Shown piece after piece: positions 21,955 to 33,313 of a stretch of 64,000 nt of DNA. Both the position numbers and the translations under genes were made by a program. The stretch is from Pipra filicauda (taxonomy: Eukaryota > Chordata > Aves > Passeriformes > Pipridae). Every line of letters begins with the position of its first letter. Within the stretch, counting starts at the first letter, position 1. The DNA lies in contig NW_024104911.1 in NCBI RefSeq assembly GCF_003945595.2, forward strand, positions 5,001 through 69,000. The letters run 5' to 3'. Below the pieces are notes generated by a model. It was not told where the DNA came from and made no database searches. It was given only the letters and a program-made list of their open reading frames with translations.

Positions 21955-24625
21955 GTTTGAGTGTTCAAGGCTTTCTATTTGTGCGAATGGGTCTGTGTCT
22001 GGCTGTGTGCGAGTGTGTCTCTATGTCTCGGTGTTTATGAGTGTGCCTGGGGGTGTCTGAGTTTATCTGAATTTGTCTGCGTGTGCGAGTGTTTCTCTCT
22101 GTACCTGAGAGAGTCTGAGAACTTATTTAAGTGTCTGAATGTGTGGGAGTATATTCGAGTTTACCTGAGTGCGTGCGAGTAAATATTGGTGTGCGAGTCC
22201 CTCTGACTGTGACTGAACGTTTGTGAGTGTGTGTGAATCTCTGCGAATATTTCTTTAGGGGTATGGATGTGTGGGAATGTGCTGGAGTGGGTCCGAATGT
22301 GTCACAATATGTTTGAGTGTCTCTGTTTGCCTGAGGGTACCTGAGCAAGTATTTATGTGTGTGAATGTGTGGGAGTCTGTTTGAATGTGTCTGCATGTGT
22401 TCAAGAGTGTCTGTGTGCGAGTGTGTTTCAATATTTCTGAATGTGAGTGTGTTTGCAGTTGTGTCTGATGATGTGCGAGTGTGTCTGACTATTTCTGTGT
22501 GTACCTGTGTCTCATTGTGCCTGACTGTGCCTGAATATATTTTTATGGTTATGATTTTTTCTCAGTGTTTTCAGGTTTGTCTGAGCAGGTATTCATTGGT
22601 CTGTGTCTGAGTGTTTGCAGTAGTGTATGAGTGGGTCTGAGTATGTCTGTGTGTATTTCAGTGTGTCTGAGCGTGTTTGAGTGCGTGTGAGAACGTGTCA
22701 GTGTGTATGAATGTTTCTGAGTGTCTCTGATTGCAAATGAGCGTGTCTGAGTGTGCTTCTCTGTGTCTGAGTGTTTCTATGTGTGTCTCAGCATCTCTGC
22801 ATGAATGAGATTGCACCTGAGCGTGAGAATGTGTCAGTGTGTGTTCGAGTCTGTTCAAATGTGAAGGAGTGTCGTGTGAGTGTTTCTCTATGTGTGCTTT
22901 TGTGTCTGAGTGTCTGGGTGTGCTCAACTGTTTCTGTGTGTGCTTGAGTGTATGAGAATATGTTTGAAAGTGTCTGAGGGTGTGAGAATGTGTCTGTGTT
23001 TGCGGGAGTGTGTCTGTTGGTGTCTGAGTGTATCTGAGTTTTTTTGGGTGTGTAGGAGTGGGTTTGAGAGTGTCTGAGTGTGTTAAAGTGTGTCTGAGCT
23101 TATCAGAGTGTGAGCAAATATGTCTGGGTGGGTATAAGTGTGTCTGAGTGTGTGCAAGTTTATCTAAGTGTGTCTAAGTGTGTCTGGCTTTGTGAGAGTG
23201 TGTCTGTCTGAGAATATCTGTGTGTGTGCGAATATCTGGGTGTGCCTGAGTGTGTCTGTGGGTGTCTGAGTGTGTCTGGGTGTGTGTGAGTGTTTCTGAG
23301 TGTGTGAGAGTTTGTCTGAATTTGTGCCAATGTTTCTGAGTGTGCCTGGACGTGTGGGAGAGTGCCTGACTGTGTCTGAGTGTGTTTGAATGTGTGCGAC
23401 TGTGTCTGAGCATCTCTCAGTGTGCCTGAGTGTGTCTGATTGTATCTGAGTGTATCTGAGTGTGTCTGGTTGTGTGGGACTGTGCTTGAGTGTCTCTGAG
23501 TTTGTTTCTGTGTGTCTGGTTTTGTGAGTCTGGTTGAGCATATCTCAGTGTGAGCTAATATGTCTAGGTGTGTGCGAGTGTGCCTCAGTGTGCCTGAGCA
23601 TATATTTTTGGGTCTGATTATTTCTCAGTGTTTGCAGGTGTGTCTGAATGTGTGCGAATATGTCTGAGTGTATCTGGCTCTGTGCTAGTGTGTCTGAATA
23701 TGTCTGAGCGCATGTAAGCGTGTATGAGTGTGTCTCATTGTTTGCAGGTCTGTCTGAGTGTGTCTGAGTGTGCCAGAGTGTTTCTGAGTGCCTGTGAGTC
23801 TGTATGAGTGTGTCTACTTTTGTGGCAGTGAGTCTGAGTGTGTTTGGGGATTTGTGAGTGCTTCTGTGTGTGCCTGAGCATGCCTGACCATGTATTTATG
23901 GCTCTGAGTGTGTCTGAGTGTGTCTGATTGTGTTCAAGTGTGTCTGAGTGTGTGGGAGTGTGTTTGTGTGCGTCTGAGTGTGTGCGAGTGTGTCTGAAGC
24001 TGCTTGAGTTTGTCTGAACGTGTTTTAGTGTGTCTGTGTGTGAGCGATCGTGCATGACTGTGTCTGAGTGTTTACAGTTTTGTCTGAGACTGTCCGAGTG
24101 TGTCTCGTGCCTGTTAGCATGTATGACCTTGTCTTAGTGTTTGCATGTGTGTCTGATTGTGTCTGTGTCAGAGTGCATCTGAGTGTGTGTGTGCCAGAGT
24201 GTAGGCGAGTGTGGGAGAGTGTGTTCAAGTGTCTATGAGTGTTGCGTGTTTGAGATTCTCTGCATGTCTGTTAGAATGTGTCTGAGTGTATCTGGGTGTG
24301 TGCAAGTGTTTCTGTGGGTGTCTGAGCATGCCTGAGCATGTATTTATGGGTCTGAGAGTGTCCGAGTGTGTTTGAGTTTATTGGACTGTGTTCACGTGTG
24401 TCTGAGTGACCGAGTTTTTTTGAGTGTGTCTCAGTGTGTGAGAATGTCTCTGTGTGTGTCTGAATGTACCTCAGTGTGTCTGAGCATGTCTTTATGTCCC
24501 TGAGGGTGTCTGAGTGTTTGCAGGTGTGTCTGAGAATGTCAGAGTGTGTGCAGGTACATCTGAGTGTGCTTGAGTCTGTCTGAGTGCACCTGAGTTTGTT
24601 TGAGTGCATCTGAGTGCGTTCGAGT
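21955..24625 (-). repeat. 10-bp TG-rich array (AGTGTGTCTG)n
   Basis: About 2.7 kb of imperfect 10-bp units, the reverse complement of the CA-rich array at 13,242-15,100. Units are cleanest between about 22,600 and 24,600. Long Thr/His/Ser ORFs on the - strand (for example 23,164-23,541 and 23,735-24,055) are repeat translations. The array ends at the telomeric tract at 24,626. Confidence 0.92.
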
Positions 24626-24703
24626 CTAACCCTAAACCTAACCCTAAACCCTAACCCTAAACCCTAACCCTAAACCTAATCCTAACCCTAATCCTAACCC
24701 TAG
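24626..24703. repeat. Interstitial telomeric tract next to a 51-bp array
   Basis: About 12 units, CCCTAA mixed with CCCTAAA and CCTAAT. Orientation is identical to the chromosome terminus. It is followed without a gap by CTAGTAGCTTGCAGTCTC, the entry into the 51-bp minisatellite, just as the terminal tract is followed by CCTAGTAGTCTC near 188-200. Confidence 0.93.
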
Positions 24704-24975
24704 TAGCTTGCAGTCTCTTTTTTAAGGTTAGGGTAAGGGAACTGGCTTTGTGCATAGCTTGCAGTCTCTTTTTTAAAGTTAGGGTTAGGGAACAGGTTTT
24801 GCACATAGCTTGCAGTCTCTTTTTAAGGTTAGGGTCAGGGAAAAGGGTTTGCGCATAACTTGCAGTCTCCTGGTTAGGGTCAGGGTTAGGGAAAAGGGTT
24901 TGCGCATAGCTTGCAGTCTCTTTTTTAAGACTAGGGTTAGAGAAAAAGTTTTGCGCATAGCTTGCAGTCTCTCAT
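24704..24975. repeat. Second 51-bp minisatellite array, about 5 diverged copies
   Basis: Units contain GCATAGCTTGCAGTCTC and TTAGGGTTAGGGAA-type segments, as at 204-530 but more diverged from one another. After 24,975 the sequence becomes AT-rich and single-copy-like with ordinary retroelements. This marks the inner edge of the subtelomere. No CCAAT/TATA block follows this copy. Confidence 0.9.
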
Positions 24976-25534
24976 ATCAGGTGTCCTTTCCCTGAATAGC
25001 GTTCTACAAGTCACAGTTTGTGTAAAGAGGCACTGACTGATCATGTACTCATAAAAAAATTTAGAATTCAGAACTTAGTTTTTAGGGATAACCAAATGGA
25101 AAAAAACCTACTTTTGTCATTTATTCTGAAAACAAAATCTTTATCTATAATCAAAAAATGACTGACAAAATATATAATATGATGCCTTAAAAGGGAGTTG
25201 TCTTTTCTATTTTGTCTTTTCTATCTTATTCGTTGATTTTTTTCTCATTGGCTTATTTCTGCCCGGACTGTGGCTTAAACATTTAAAAAAGCTACTGGTT
25301 CCACCTTGGTGGAAGCAATTGGTTCCACCTTGATAAAACATGTGTTCTTCTATGATTCAAAATTCTACTGTGGTGCAAAAGCCAAAAGCTTATTATCATA
25401 ACAGTCATCATAATAATTATATTGTTTATAAGAAACCGAAAACATACAGACACAGAAAAACTGCTGAAGGAATATTTTGCAATGGAATAGATTTTTTCCC
25501 TGTGATAAAATCTGGTTTTCTAAAGAATCCACAC
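24976..25534. other. AT-rich single-copy sequence
   Basis: The first non-satellite DNA inward of the subtelomere. No gene, LTR or known repeat is recognised. The 5' part of the + strand ORF at 25,340-25,645 lies here and runs into the CR1. It is unsupported. Confidence 0.6.
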
Positions 25535-25918
25535 GAGGGAGTGGCTGAGGGCACTTTACTTGCTCAGCTGGAGGAGACTGACATCAGACCTCATCAAGGG
25601 TTGCAGCTCCTCTCGAGGGGCACTTCTGACCTCTGCTATCTGTGACCAAGGACCCAAGGGAACAGCTGGAGCTGTGTCAGGGCAGGTTCAGGTTGGATCT
25701 CGGGAAAAGGTTCTTCCCCCAGAGGGTGTCTGGGCACTGATCAGGCTCCCCAGGACAGTGGGCACAGCACCAAGGCTGCCAGAGCTCCAGGAGGGTTTTG
25801 ACAACGCTCTGAGGGGCATGGTGGGGATGTTGGGGTGTCTGTGCAGGGCCAGGAGTTGGACTGGGCGGTCTTTGTGCGTCCCTTCCAACTCAGCATAATC
25901 TATGATTCTATGATTCCA
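25535..25918 (+). mobile_element. CR1 LINE, 3' end fragment
   Basis: The 3' non-coding end of a chicken-repeat-1 element, 5'-truncated. Landmarks include GGAACAGCTGGAGCTGTGTC, AGGTTGGATCTCGGGAAAAG, GTTCTTCCCCCAGAGGGTG and the terminal TCCCTTCCAACTCAG...TCTATGATTCTATGATTCC. This tail is diagnostic of bird CR1. ORFs crossing it on either strand are not real. Confidence 0.93.
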
Positions 25919-27459
25919 ACTAGAAACTCTCTTCACTTTAAATTCTTATACTGAAAATGTATTTTAAGAAGGAGAACAGAGTTCAAGAAATATAGAGGTA
26001 TTATAATGATGCACAATATAAAAAACCCCATCCAAATGGAATGGCAGTGAGATGTGAGTATGTGTCAAAAATAACTGAAACTGGCCAAGGGGCATATGAA
26101 TCTTCTAAACTTGGGAATTCCATCATTATATCAATATTTCCTTGCCTCTGGGACTCTTGGTTTTGGAGAGAGTTCTCACACGTTTTATGTGAGAACAAAA
26201 ATAATAAGTACACTATGTTGTTGGAAAGCTTTTTTATAAATATGATGTGGCTTCTCCCATTGAGCACCAGGGTCTCTGAGTTTTGCACAATGTGTTATAC
26301 ATTTACTTTTAAAACTATTACCTTCAAAGCTCTGTGACACTGAATAGTCACATGATTCAAATAAGCCTTGGGACTTAAACAACGGATCATTCTTCTTCAG
26401 CAAAATTCAGTACTCTAATGAAAAGGAAACTATACAAATGTAATCAAAACCACTTTTATGGTACAGTTGCTGTCTTTTACATTTCAGTTCACATACTAAA
26501 ATACAAGTAGCGTTCAATATCTAACTTGGAAAAGTAACATAATTTATTGAAACAAGTTTAATTTTCTTTAATTATTTAATTTTAATTATTAAATTTTTTT
26601 GACTTAAAAGAACTTTATTACTCCCAGATAATGGATTGCCATGGCAATCTGGAGGATCAGGAAACATTCCTTCCCGAGGCAGGAGGAAAGAGATGCCAAA
26701 CCAGCAGTATCACACTGCGGGTCATCCACTAGATGGCAATAGTGGGATGAATTCCTAAAAGTTCAAGTGTTTATAAAACTGTCGTCTTTGTGTCTGATGT
26801 TTATTTGGAAATTTAATTTGGATCAGAGAAAAGCTGGGACAGAAGTTGGTTGCTTTGTCATTCTCTTGTTCACAGAAACATAAGATGATTGTAAAATATA
26901 TAGCATAAATTCGCATTCAAACCTCACTGATCTTATTTAAAATATTTAAATTTTTTTAAGCTGGACATTGATACAGCAGAATTTCTACTACAAAAAATGC
27001 TGTGAATGACATTTCTTTTTTTTCCCCTCTATTCAAATTCTATTTTCCATTAATTGACCAAATTCAAATATTTTGAACATTTGTATTTCTCAAAGGTCTA
27101 TACAAATATTTTCTTGGAATTAAGCACTTGAATAAATGTCTCAGTTTTCAGTGATGCTAAACATGTCGCAGTACCTGTGCACTTGAGGGAGATCTGATTG
27201 CAAATAGCTATTTCTCCAAAAAATTTGGAAAATATATTTATTACCTCTCACTATATGTTTCGGAGAGCTTATTCCTCTCTGCTGCTACATTTTGAAGCAT
27301 TTCAATTGTCTTAAAAGAAAAACAAAGTAAAAAACACGAATAGAGGAACTCTCTTTAGCATGTTTTAATAAATGCTCTCTATTAAAATTCTAATTAAATC
27401 TCTAATTAAAATTCTTTGCCAAATTAATTAAATAAATAACGACGATAGTCCTTCATTTC
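25919..27459. other. AT-rich single-copy sequence with one CTCF-like motif
   Basis: No gene is recognised. Runs of A/T and TAATTAAAT motifs occur at about 26,560-26,600 and 27,390-27,435. CCACTAGATGGCAA at 26,726-26,739 matches the CTCF core in 13 of 14 positions of the consensus I know (CCASYAGRKGGCRS). Confidence 0.55.
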
Positions 27460-27790
27460 TTCCAGTACCTGAAGGAAGCTGACAAAAAAGATGGAGAGAA
27501 ACCATTTACAAGGGCCTGGATTGACAGGACAAGGGGGAATGGCTTCACACTGACAGAGAGTAGGTTTAGACTGGATATAGGAAGAAATTTTTCCCTGTGA
27601 GGGTGGGGAGACCCTGGCGCATATTGCCCAGAGAAGCTGTGGCTGCCTCTTCCCTGGAAGTGTCCAAGACCAGGTTGACCAGGGCTTGGAGCAACCTGGG
27701 CTAATGGAAGGTGTTCCAGCCCATGGCAGGGTATGGTACGAGATGAACATAAAGGTCACTTCCAACTCAAACAGTTCTATGATTTATGAT
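27460..27790 (+). mobile_element. CR1 LINE, 3' end fragment
   Basis: Landmarks are GAAATTTTTCCCTGTGAGGG, TGCCCAGAGAAGCTGTGGCT, GGCTTGGAGCAACCTGG and a degenerate tail GTTCTATGATTTATGATTT. 5'-truncated, no coding part. Confidence 0.92.
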
Positions 27791-28843
27791 TTTTGACATG
27801 GATAGGGCTGACGGATTCATGTTCCTAAGGTTTAAATGCCCATCAGTCCTAATGAGAAGCTATATCCCTCTGGTCAAATATGGGATTTCAGCGCCTGAAC
27901 TCTCTTGAAGGTCTGCTCTGTTGGTTTTAGCAAAATTGGATGGGGAAAAGCATGCTTGAAAACAACAGGTATCATATAATCAATAAATACCTCAGAGTGT
28001 TAATGAGTTGAATCATCCCTGGAAGTTGCCTCTCTCCACTGTCCATACAGGCAGCCTACAATGACCAGGTTAAGTGGGTAGATGTCTTTAGCCAAGGGCT
28101 TCTTTACTGTGTGAAAGATTTTATTATACAAGACTACAGTCCTTTGTCTGAGTGCTTTTATACAATAGAATTTGATTCTGGACATATTTTTGCTCCCTTT
28201 CCTGACATGCAGAATATGTTTCACTTATTTGTAAATGTCCAACCAAACCTTGAACTTCTTCACAATGTGTTAATATAATAAAGACAGATGAAATATATAT
28301 CTCATACTTTTAAAATCATTGCTGATATTTCATAAAGTTTACTTTTCTACATGAAGTTCAAAGTTTTCTTTTTCTAAGGTAAATATGTAGGTCAATATTG
28401 CTGTAAGTGAATTTATTGCAGATTTACATAAAGAAAAAACAGGTACATTATTGACGTGGAAACAGAAGTTACAGAAAAAAATATTTTAGATATTTATTTC
28501 AGTGATTTGGAAAACACAAAGTGTCTTTTTGATTTGCACATAGTTTTGAGGAAGAAAACATATGATATGACAGTTACATATGTGAATGTTTACACATGTA
28601 TTGAATAAAAAAAATGTTCAGTCTTTTGCTCTCGTTACTAACCTGTTCCCTAATGATCTAAAATGCGACTACCTGAATGATCTTTCAACAATATATCTCA
28701 AAAATCATTCATCTATCCACAAACATGAGTGAACATATATGTGAACTTACAATATCAGCTTTGACAAATAATCTATTGCATATATTTTGGTATATCCAGC
28801 AATATCAAAGATACAGAAGAAGATGATGAAATCTCGAAGGGAC
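27791..28843. other. AT-rich single-copy sequence
   Basis: Nothing recognised. The - strand ORF at 28,000-28,224 is short and without a domain. Confidence 0.55.
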
Positions 28844-29595
28844 TGTTAAACACCCCAGCAGTTATTATTGGGTCAGAACAACCTTGTGGGGAGTGTGCGT
28901 GTGTGTGGAGGGGGAAGGGATGGGTCAAATCTTATGGTGTTGATGTGATGTTGTATCTCTCATGACAGTCCCCAGGAGCCCATATAGGAGAGTCCCAGAG
29001 TAGCTGTCAGTCACAAACAGCCCACGAAATCTATGTCACACCACACCTCCTGCAGCCCCTCACCCAGCCTCAGATTGGCAAGGACAGTGAGAACACTGAC
29101 CCTCACCCTGACCTGGAACTCCAGGGTGGCTGCTGGGTCAGAAACTCCACCCGGAGGTCTTGGCCACAGGAACTGGAGCAAATAAAACCAAGGATGTGTT
29201 TGCCTCATGTCACAGCCCTGCCATCTGGACGTGTGAGAGCTGGTCTTCTACAAGGCTTTGGTGGTAGCTATATGTTCTGTCTCTCCCTCCTTCTCCTTCT
29301 CTCTTCTTGCTCCCTCTGCTTCTCTTTCTTTGCTCCTTTCCTGATTCTTATGGTGTCTTAGAGCTGGAGGGATTGAACATTGATTTAAGTGTTTTGGAAT
29401 TGGTTGGATTTTGCCTTAAGTGTTGTACATTAATAGTATATGTTAAATTAGTATTGTAGTGGAATATTTTTGTCTAGTTTGTGTGGTGTCCTTTTGAATG
29501 TTGGCAAAGTCCTCTTATTTGCTCCCCTAAATTAAAAAAGAAATTCCTTGCGAACAAACCTGTGGTTTGTTCTCTTGATGTTATCTCGAGGTATT
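28844..29595 (+). mobile_element. Possible solo LTR or LTR fragment
   Basis: The block starts near TGTTAAACACC and moves from a GC-rich part (28,980-29,200) through a pyrimidine-rich stretch (29,280-29,340) to an AT-rich tail with AAATTAAAAAAGAAATTCC and ACCTGTGGTTTGTTC. That order is common at the R/U5 end of avian ERVL-type LTRs. A (TG)n-rich patch lies near 28,890. No target duplication was found, so boundaries and identity are uncertain. Confidence 0.3.
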
Positions 29596-30859
29596 AAAGA
29601 ACCCAATATCTATATATTAAAGTAAAAATCCTGTGATCCAGTAGCTCCAGGGGCTGGAGTTATACAGAGAAACAGGTCTTATCTTTAATGAAAATTGCCA
29701 AAAGCATAATAAAAATAACATGGTATGGTATAGTCAATACTGGCATATATCTTTTTTATTACTCTGGCTTGAAAGCAGGACAATGGTGTTCATCGGCTAT
29801 GTAGATATTTTGAATCTAAAAGACCTTTTTGGTACCACAGAAGGGAAGAAATGGTCCATCATTTTGCCTGAAAAAAAATAGAGGATGACAGTGATTATCC
29901 TGTTTTGCTTTTTTTCTTGTTAGTGGTTGCCTGTAGCTCATAAGCTCAGGTAAACTATTTTCTTTCTCTAGATTTTCATTAGATGAATTCAAAGCAGAGG
30001 AAGCAGGGGTTAAAATGTGATCTTTTCAGACTAAGTCTCAACTCCTATTTTTCTATAATTAAATAGTTCAATTCAAGTATAGTGCATTCCCAGATAGTTA
30101 GACCTTTGGTTTACAGATGTTTGTCAAAGCCAAGCTCATATTTTCATTGTTGTCCTTGCTGAGTTGAACAAATTGTGACTCATGTTTATTAGCGTTGTGT
30201 GAGGATTTCTCATTTACTAAATTCATGTTTTCTTACTTCTAAATTCATACCACCTTTGCCCATGAGTTGTAGACATGAGTGGTTTTTGCATTTTAGGTTT
30301 TTATTTAACCACATGTCATAAACCTGGTCTAATAATAAACATAGTCTAAACTGGTAATTTAAAATCCTGTTCCCATCAAACCAATGTTTGTGTTTACCTT
30401 TACCTAGTGTAGATACTTAGCTTTAGCAATCTAGAAGACAAGTGAGAAGAATCCTGGGTTTGACCCTGTTATCACATTCACTAAAGAACTAATAATTTAC
30501 TCTATGGCGTAGAAGGACTGAGTCTTTAAATTAGGATACAACTTTTGGGATTGCTAGTAAAATGCAAATATTTTTATTTATATGTAAGCATATAGTAGCT
30601 CTGCTGTCTTCTTTAATTGATGGAGATGTTCAAAAATCATATATCACTCAATGCAATTTACAATTCTTTCCTCTTGTATTTTCAATTTGGCAGAGAATAT
30701 AGAAACACCAGATTCCCTGATGAGTAAAGACCATTAACTATTAATCAAATCTCCAGTATATGCTAATTTTACACTAATTACTTTGTTATAATTCATTAAT
30801 AAAGATTTAATTTGACCTTGAGCATGTACTGCTTGTTTGTTCCTGTAGAGACCGAGCGT
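29596..30859. other. AT-rich single-copy sequence
   Basis: No gene, repeat or regulatory feature that I can support. Confidence 0.55.
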
Positions 30860-31072
30860 GAAACTTCGTTTCTCAGAAATCCTTCCCTGGGAAGGTGGGG
30901 AGACCCTGCCCACAGAAACTGTTTCTGCCCCATCCCTGGGAGTGTCCAAGTCCAGGTTGGACAAGGTTTGGAGCAATCTGGACTAGTGGAAGGAGTCCCT
31001 GCACGCGGCAGGGGGTGGAACTGGGTGGTCTTCAGGGTCCCTTCCAACCCAAGCTGTTCTGTGATTCTATAA
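30860..31072 (+). mobile_element. CR1 LINE, short 3' end fragment
   Basis: About 210 bp: GGTGGGGAGACCCTGCCC, TGGGAGTGTCCAAGTCC, TTGGAGCAATCTGGACTAG, GGTCCCTTCCAACCCAAG and the tail CTGTTCTGTGATTCTATAA. Confidence 0.93.
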
Positions 31073-31865
31073 TATGATCCTAGATTTTGAATGTATCTAA
31101 AGTCCCATCATCTGATAGGTGTCCAGTCTCTCTCTCCTGGGAATGTTCAGGGAACCTGAAACACTCCCCCCACCAACCTCCATCTCTTTGCTGAAGTTCT
31201 TTCTCCCTCACGAAGTCCAAGATAGTTCTGAGTCATTTCTCTTTGGTTCTGTGCCATTTCTGCTGTGTGATCTCTCTCATCATACCTCGGTTCTGTAGGC
31301 TGCTGTAGTTCAGTTAGCTTATCATACATACGTGTCCTGGAATGTTGAGTCCTCCTCCGAGTTTTTGCATGCCCCCAGTCAAAACTTGGCAGGGCACTCC
31401 CTGAGCCTCTCTCTGGTCCGTCTCCAATTTTGCCTGGGATTTTTCTCCCTGGCACCAAGCTGCACTCAACCCGTCCACTTGGCTCCACTCCAATGCTGAG
31501 CCTCTCCTCCACTCACAGTGGGAGGGAAAGAAAAAGCCCCCTCTACAGCCTAACTGCAAAGTGGGGGGGAAGAGGGTTTGGCTGCAAGGCCTGCCTCTCT
31601 CTCTCGCTTACCAGTTGTTTGTGAGTCATGTCCCTCACAAACACAGACTCACTCCAATGCTGCCTCCAACCCTGGCTTAGGCAGGGCTGTGGGCTGCAGG
31701 ACCCCTCTCCCCCTGGAGGGGAAAGAAAGGGCCCTGCCACCCCCCGGCCTTTTCACACACACACTCACACACAGCAGCAGACACAGACTGAATTGTTGTC
31801 TGTCTACCACCTCCTCTTCTTTTTCTTCATCCACTAGAAAAAACTCTCAACTTCTGGCCAGTTTG
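31073..31865 (-). other. Unassigned, possibly retroviral sequence adjoining the truncated ERVL
   Basis: About 800 bp carry - strand ORFs (31,147-31,512; 31,314-31,559; 31,543-31,740) with no domain I recognise. The segment contains a diverged internal duplication (ACTCCAATGCTG near 31,487 and 31,651, each followed by GGAAAGAAA) and a CA microsatellite near 31,755. It replaces the expected integrase and 3' LTR of the neighbouring ERVL. It may belong to another, unrecognised LTR element. Confidence 0.35.
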
Positions 31866-33313
31866 TGACGACTTCTAGGATCCCAGGGCGATTCAGATTT
31901 CCAATACAAGGACGCTGCGTGAGCAGAGCATTCCACTAACTCCATGTGGCATCAGTGGCATGATGTGTAGAGGGTGCCTTTCCCTTAAACATCCAGTTCA
32001 GCACTGGTAGTTGAGGTGCCAGGAGGAGCTGTTGTTCTGTGCCAATCACCTCTGAGGCAGCTTGTACTCCTTCATAAGCCACTAGGATCTCCTTCTCTGT
32101 TGGGGTGTAGTCGGCTTCATATCCTCTGTAGCTTTCGTTCAGAACCCAAGTAGGCAGCCTCGGGTCTCGCCAGGCACCTTTTGCCAGAGGCTCCAGGAGA
32201 GACCTTTATTCCCAGCTGCAGAATAGAGTACATTTTTCACATCTGTCCCCATCCTGACTGGCCCAAGGGCTACAGCATGTGCAATCTCTTGTTTAATCTG
32301 TTCAAAAGCTTGTTGCTGTTCAGGGTCCCACTGGAAATCATTCTTCTTGCCGGTTACCAGATAGAGGGGGCTTATGATTTGACTATAGTCCAGGATATAC
32401 ATCCTCCAGGAACCTATGGCACCCAGAAAAGCTTGTGTTTCCTTCTTGCTGGTCAGTGGGGTCATTGCTGTGATTTTATAGATGACTTCTGTTGGGATCT
32501 GACGATGTCCACCTTGCCATTTCACCCCCAGGAACTGGATCCCTCAGGCAGGTCCCTTGACCTTACTCTTCTTTATGGCAAACCCAGCTCCCAGGAGGAT
32601 CTGGATGATTTTCTTTACTTTCTCAGAAACCTCCTCTGCTGTGTCCCCCCATATGATGTGTCATCAATGTACTGCAGGTGTTCTGGAGGCTCACCCTTCT
32701 CTAGCGTGGCCTGGATCAATCCGTGGCAGATGGTGGGACTGTGTTTCCACCCCTGGGGCAGTCGGTTCCACGTGTACTGCACGCCCCTCCAGGTGAAAGC
32801 GAACTGTGGCCTACGCTCTGATGCTAAGGGAATGGAGAAAAATGCGTTTGCAATGTCAATAGTGGCATACCATTTCACTGTCTTGGACTCCAGCTCATAC
32901 TTGAGCTCCAACATATCTGGAACAGAAGCACTCAGTGGTGGGGTGGCTTCATTCAGGCCACGATAGTCCACAGTCAATCTCCATTCTCCTTTAGACTTAC
33001 GCACGGGCCAGATAGGACTGTTGAAAGGCGAATGGGTCTTGTTGATCACCCCTTGGCTCTCCAGCTCACGGATCATCTTATGGATGGGGATCACAGAGTC
33101 TCGGTTCGTCCGGTACTGCCGGTGATGCACTATTGTGGTGGCGATTGGCACTTGCTCTTCCTCGACTTTTAGCAACCCCATGGCCAAAAGGCTCTCCGAG
33201 AGCCCAGGTAACGAGTTCAACTGTTTAACTGCTTCTGTCTCCACAGCAGCTATTCCAAAAGCCCATCTATGTCCCTTGGGGTCCCTGAAGTACCCGGAGA
33301 TAGTCAATGCCAA
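31866..33313 (-). pseudogene. ERVL-like pol remnant: reverse transcriptase and start of RNase H
   Basis: Read on the - strand, one ORF (33,313 to 32,615) covers the RT fingers and palm. It shows a WRLTVDYRGLN motif, a Y-A-T-I-D-I-A-N-A-F-F block, LPQGWKHSPTICH and the catalytic YIDD at 32,671-32,660. A second ORF (32,525 to 32,139) continues with the thumb/connection region (FLGAIGSW, WDPEQQQAFEQIK) in another frame, so a frameshift lies near 32,620. The SPTICH and YIDD combination is typical of class III (ERVL-like) elements. Similarity fades at about 31,866 inside the connection/RNase H region; integrase and the 3' LTR are missing. It is non-functional. Confidence 0.85.

Noticed and set aside
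13242..24625. His/Thr/Ser-rich or Cys/Val-rich proteins
   Set aside because: They follow the 10-bp repeat and change frame with every indel.
32181..32966. 261-codon + strand ORF
   Set aside because: It is the antisense shadow of the ERVL reverse transcriptase.
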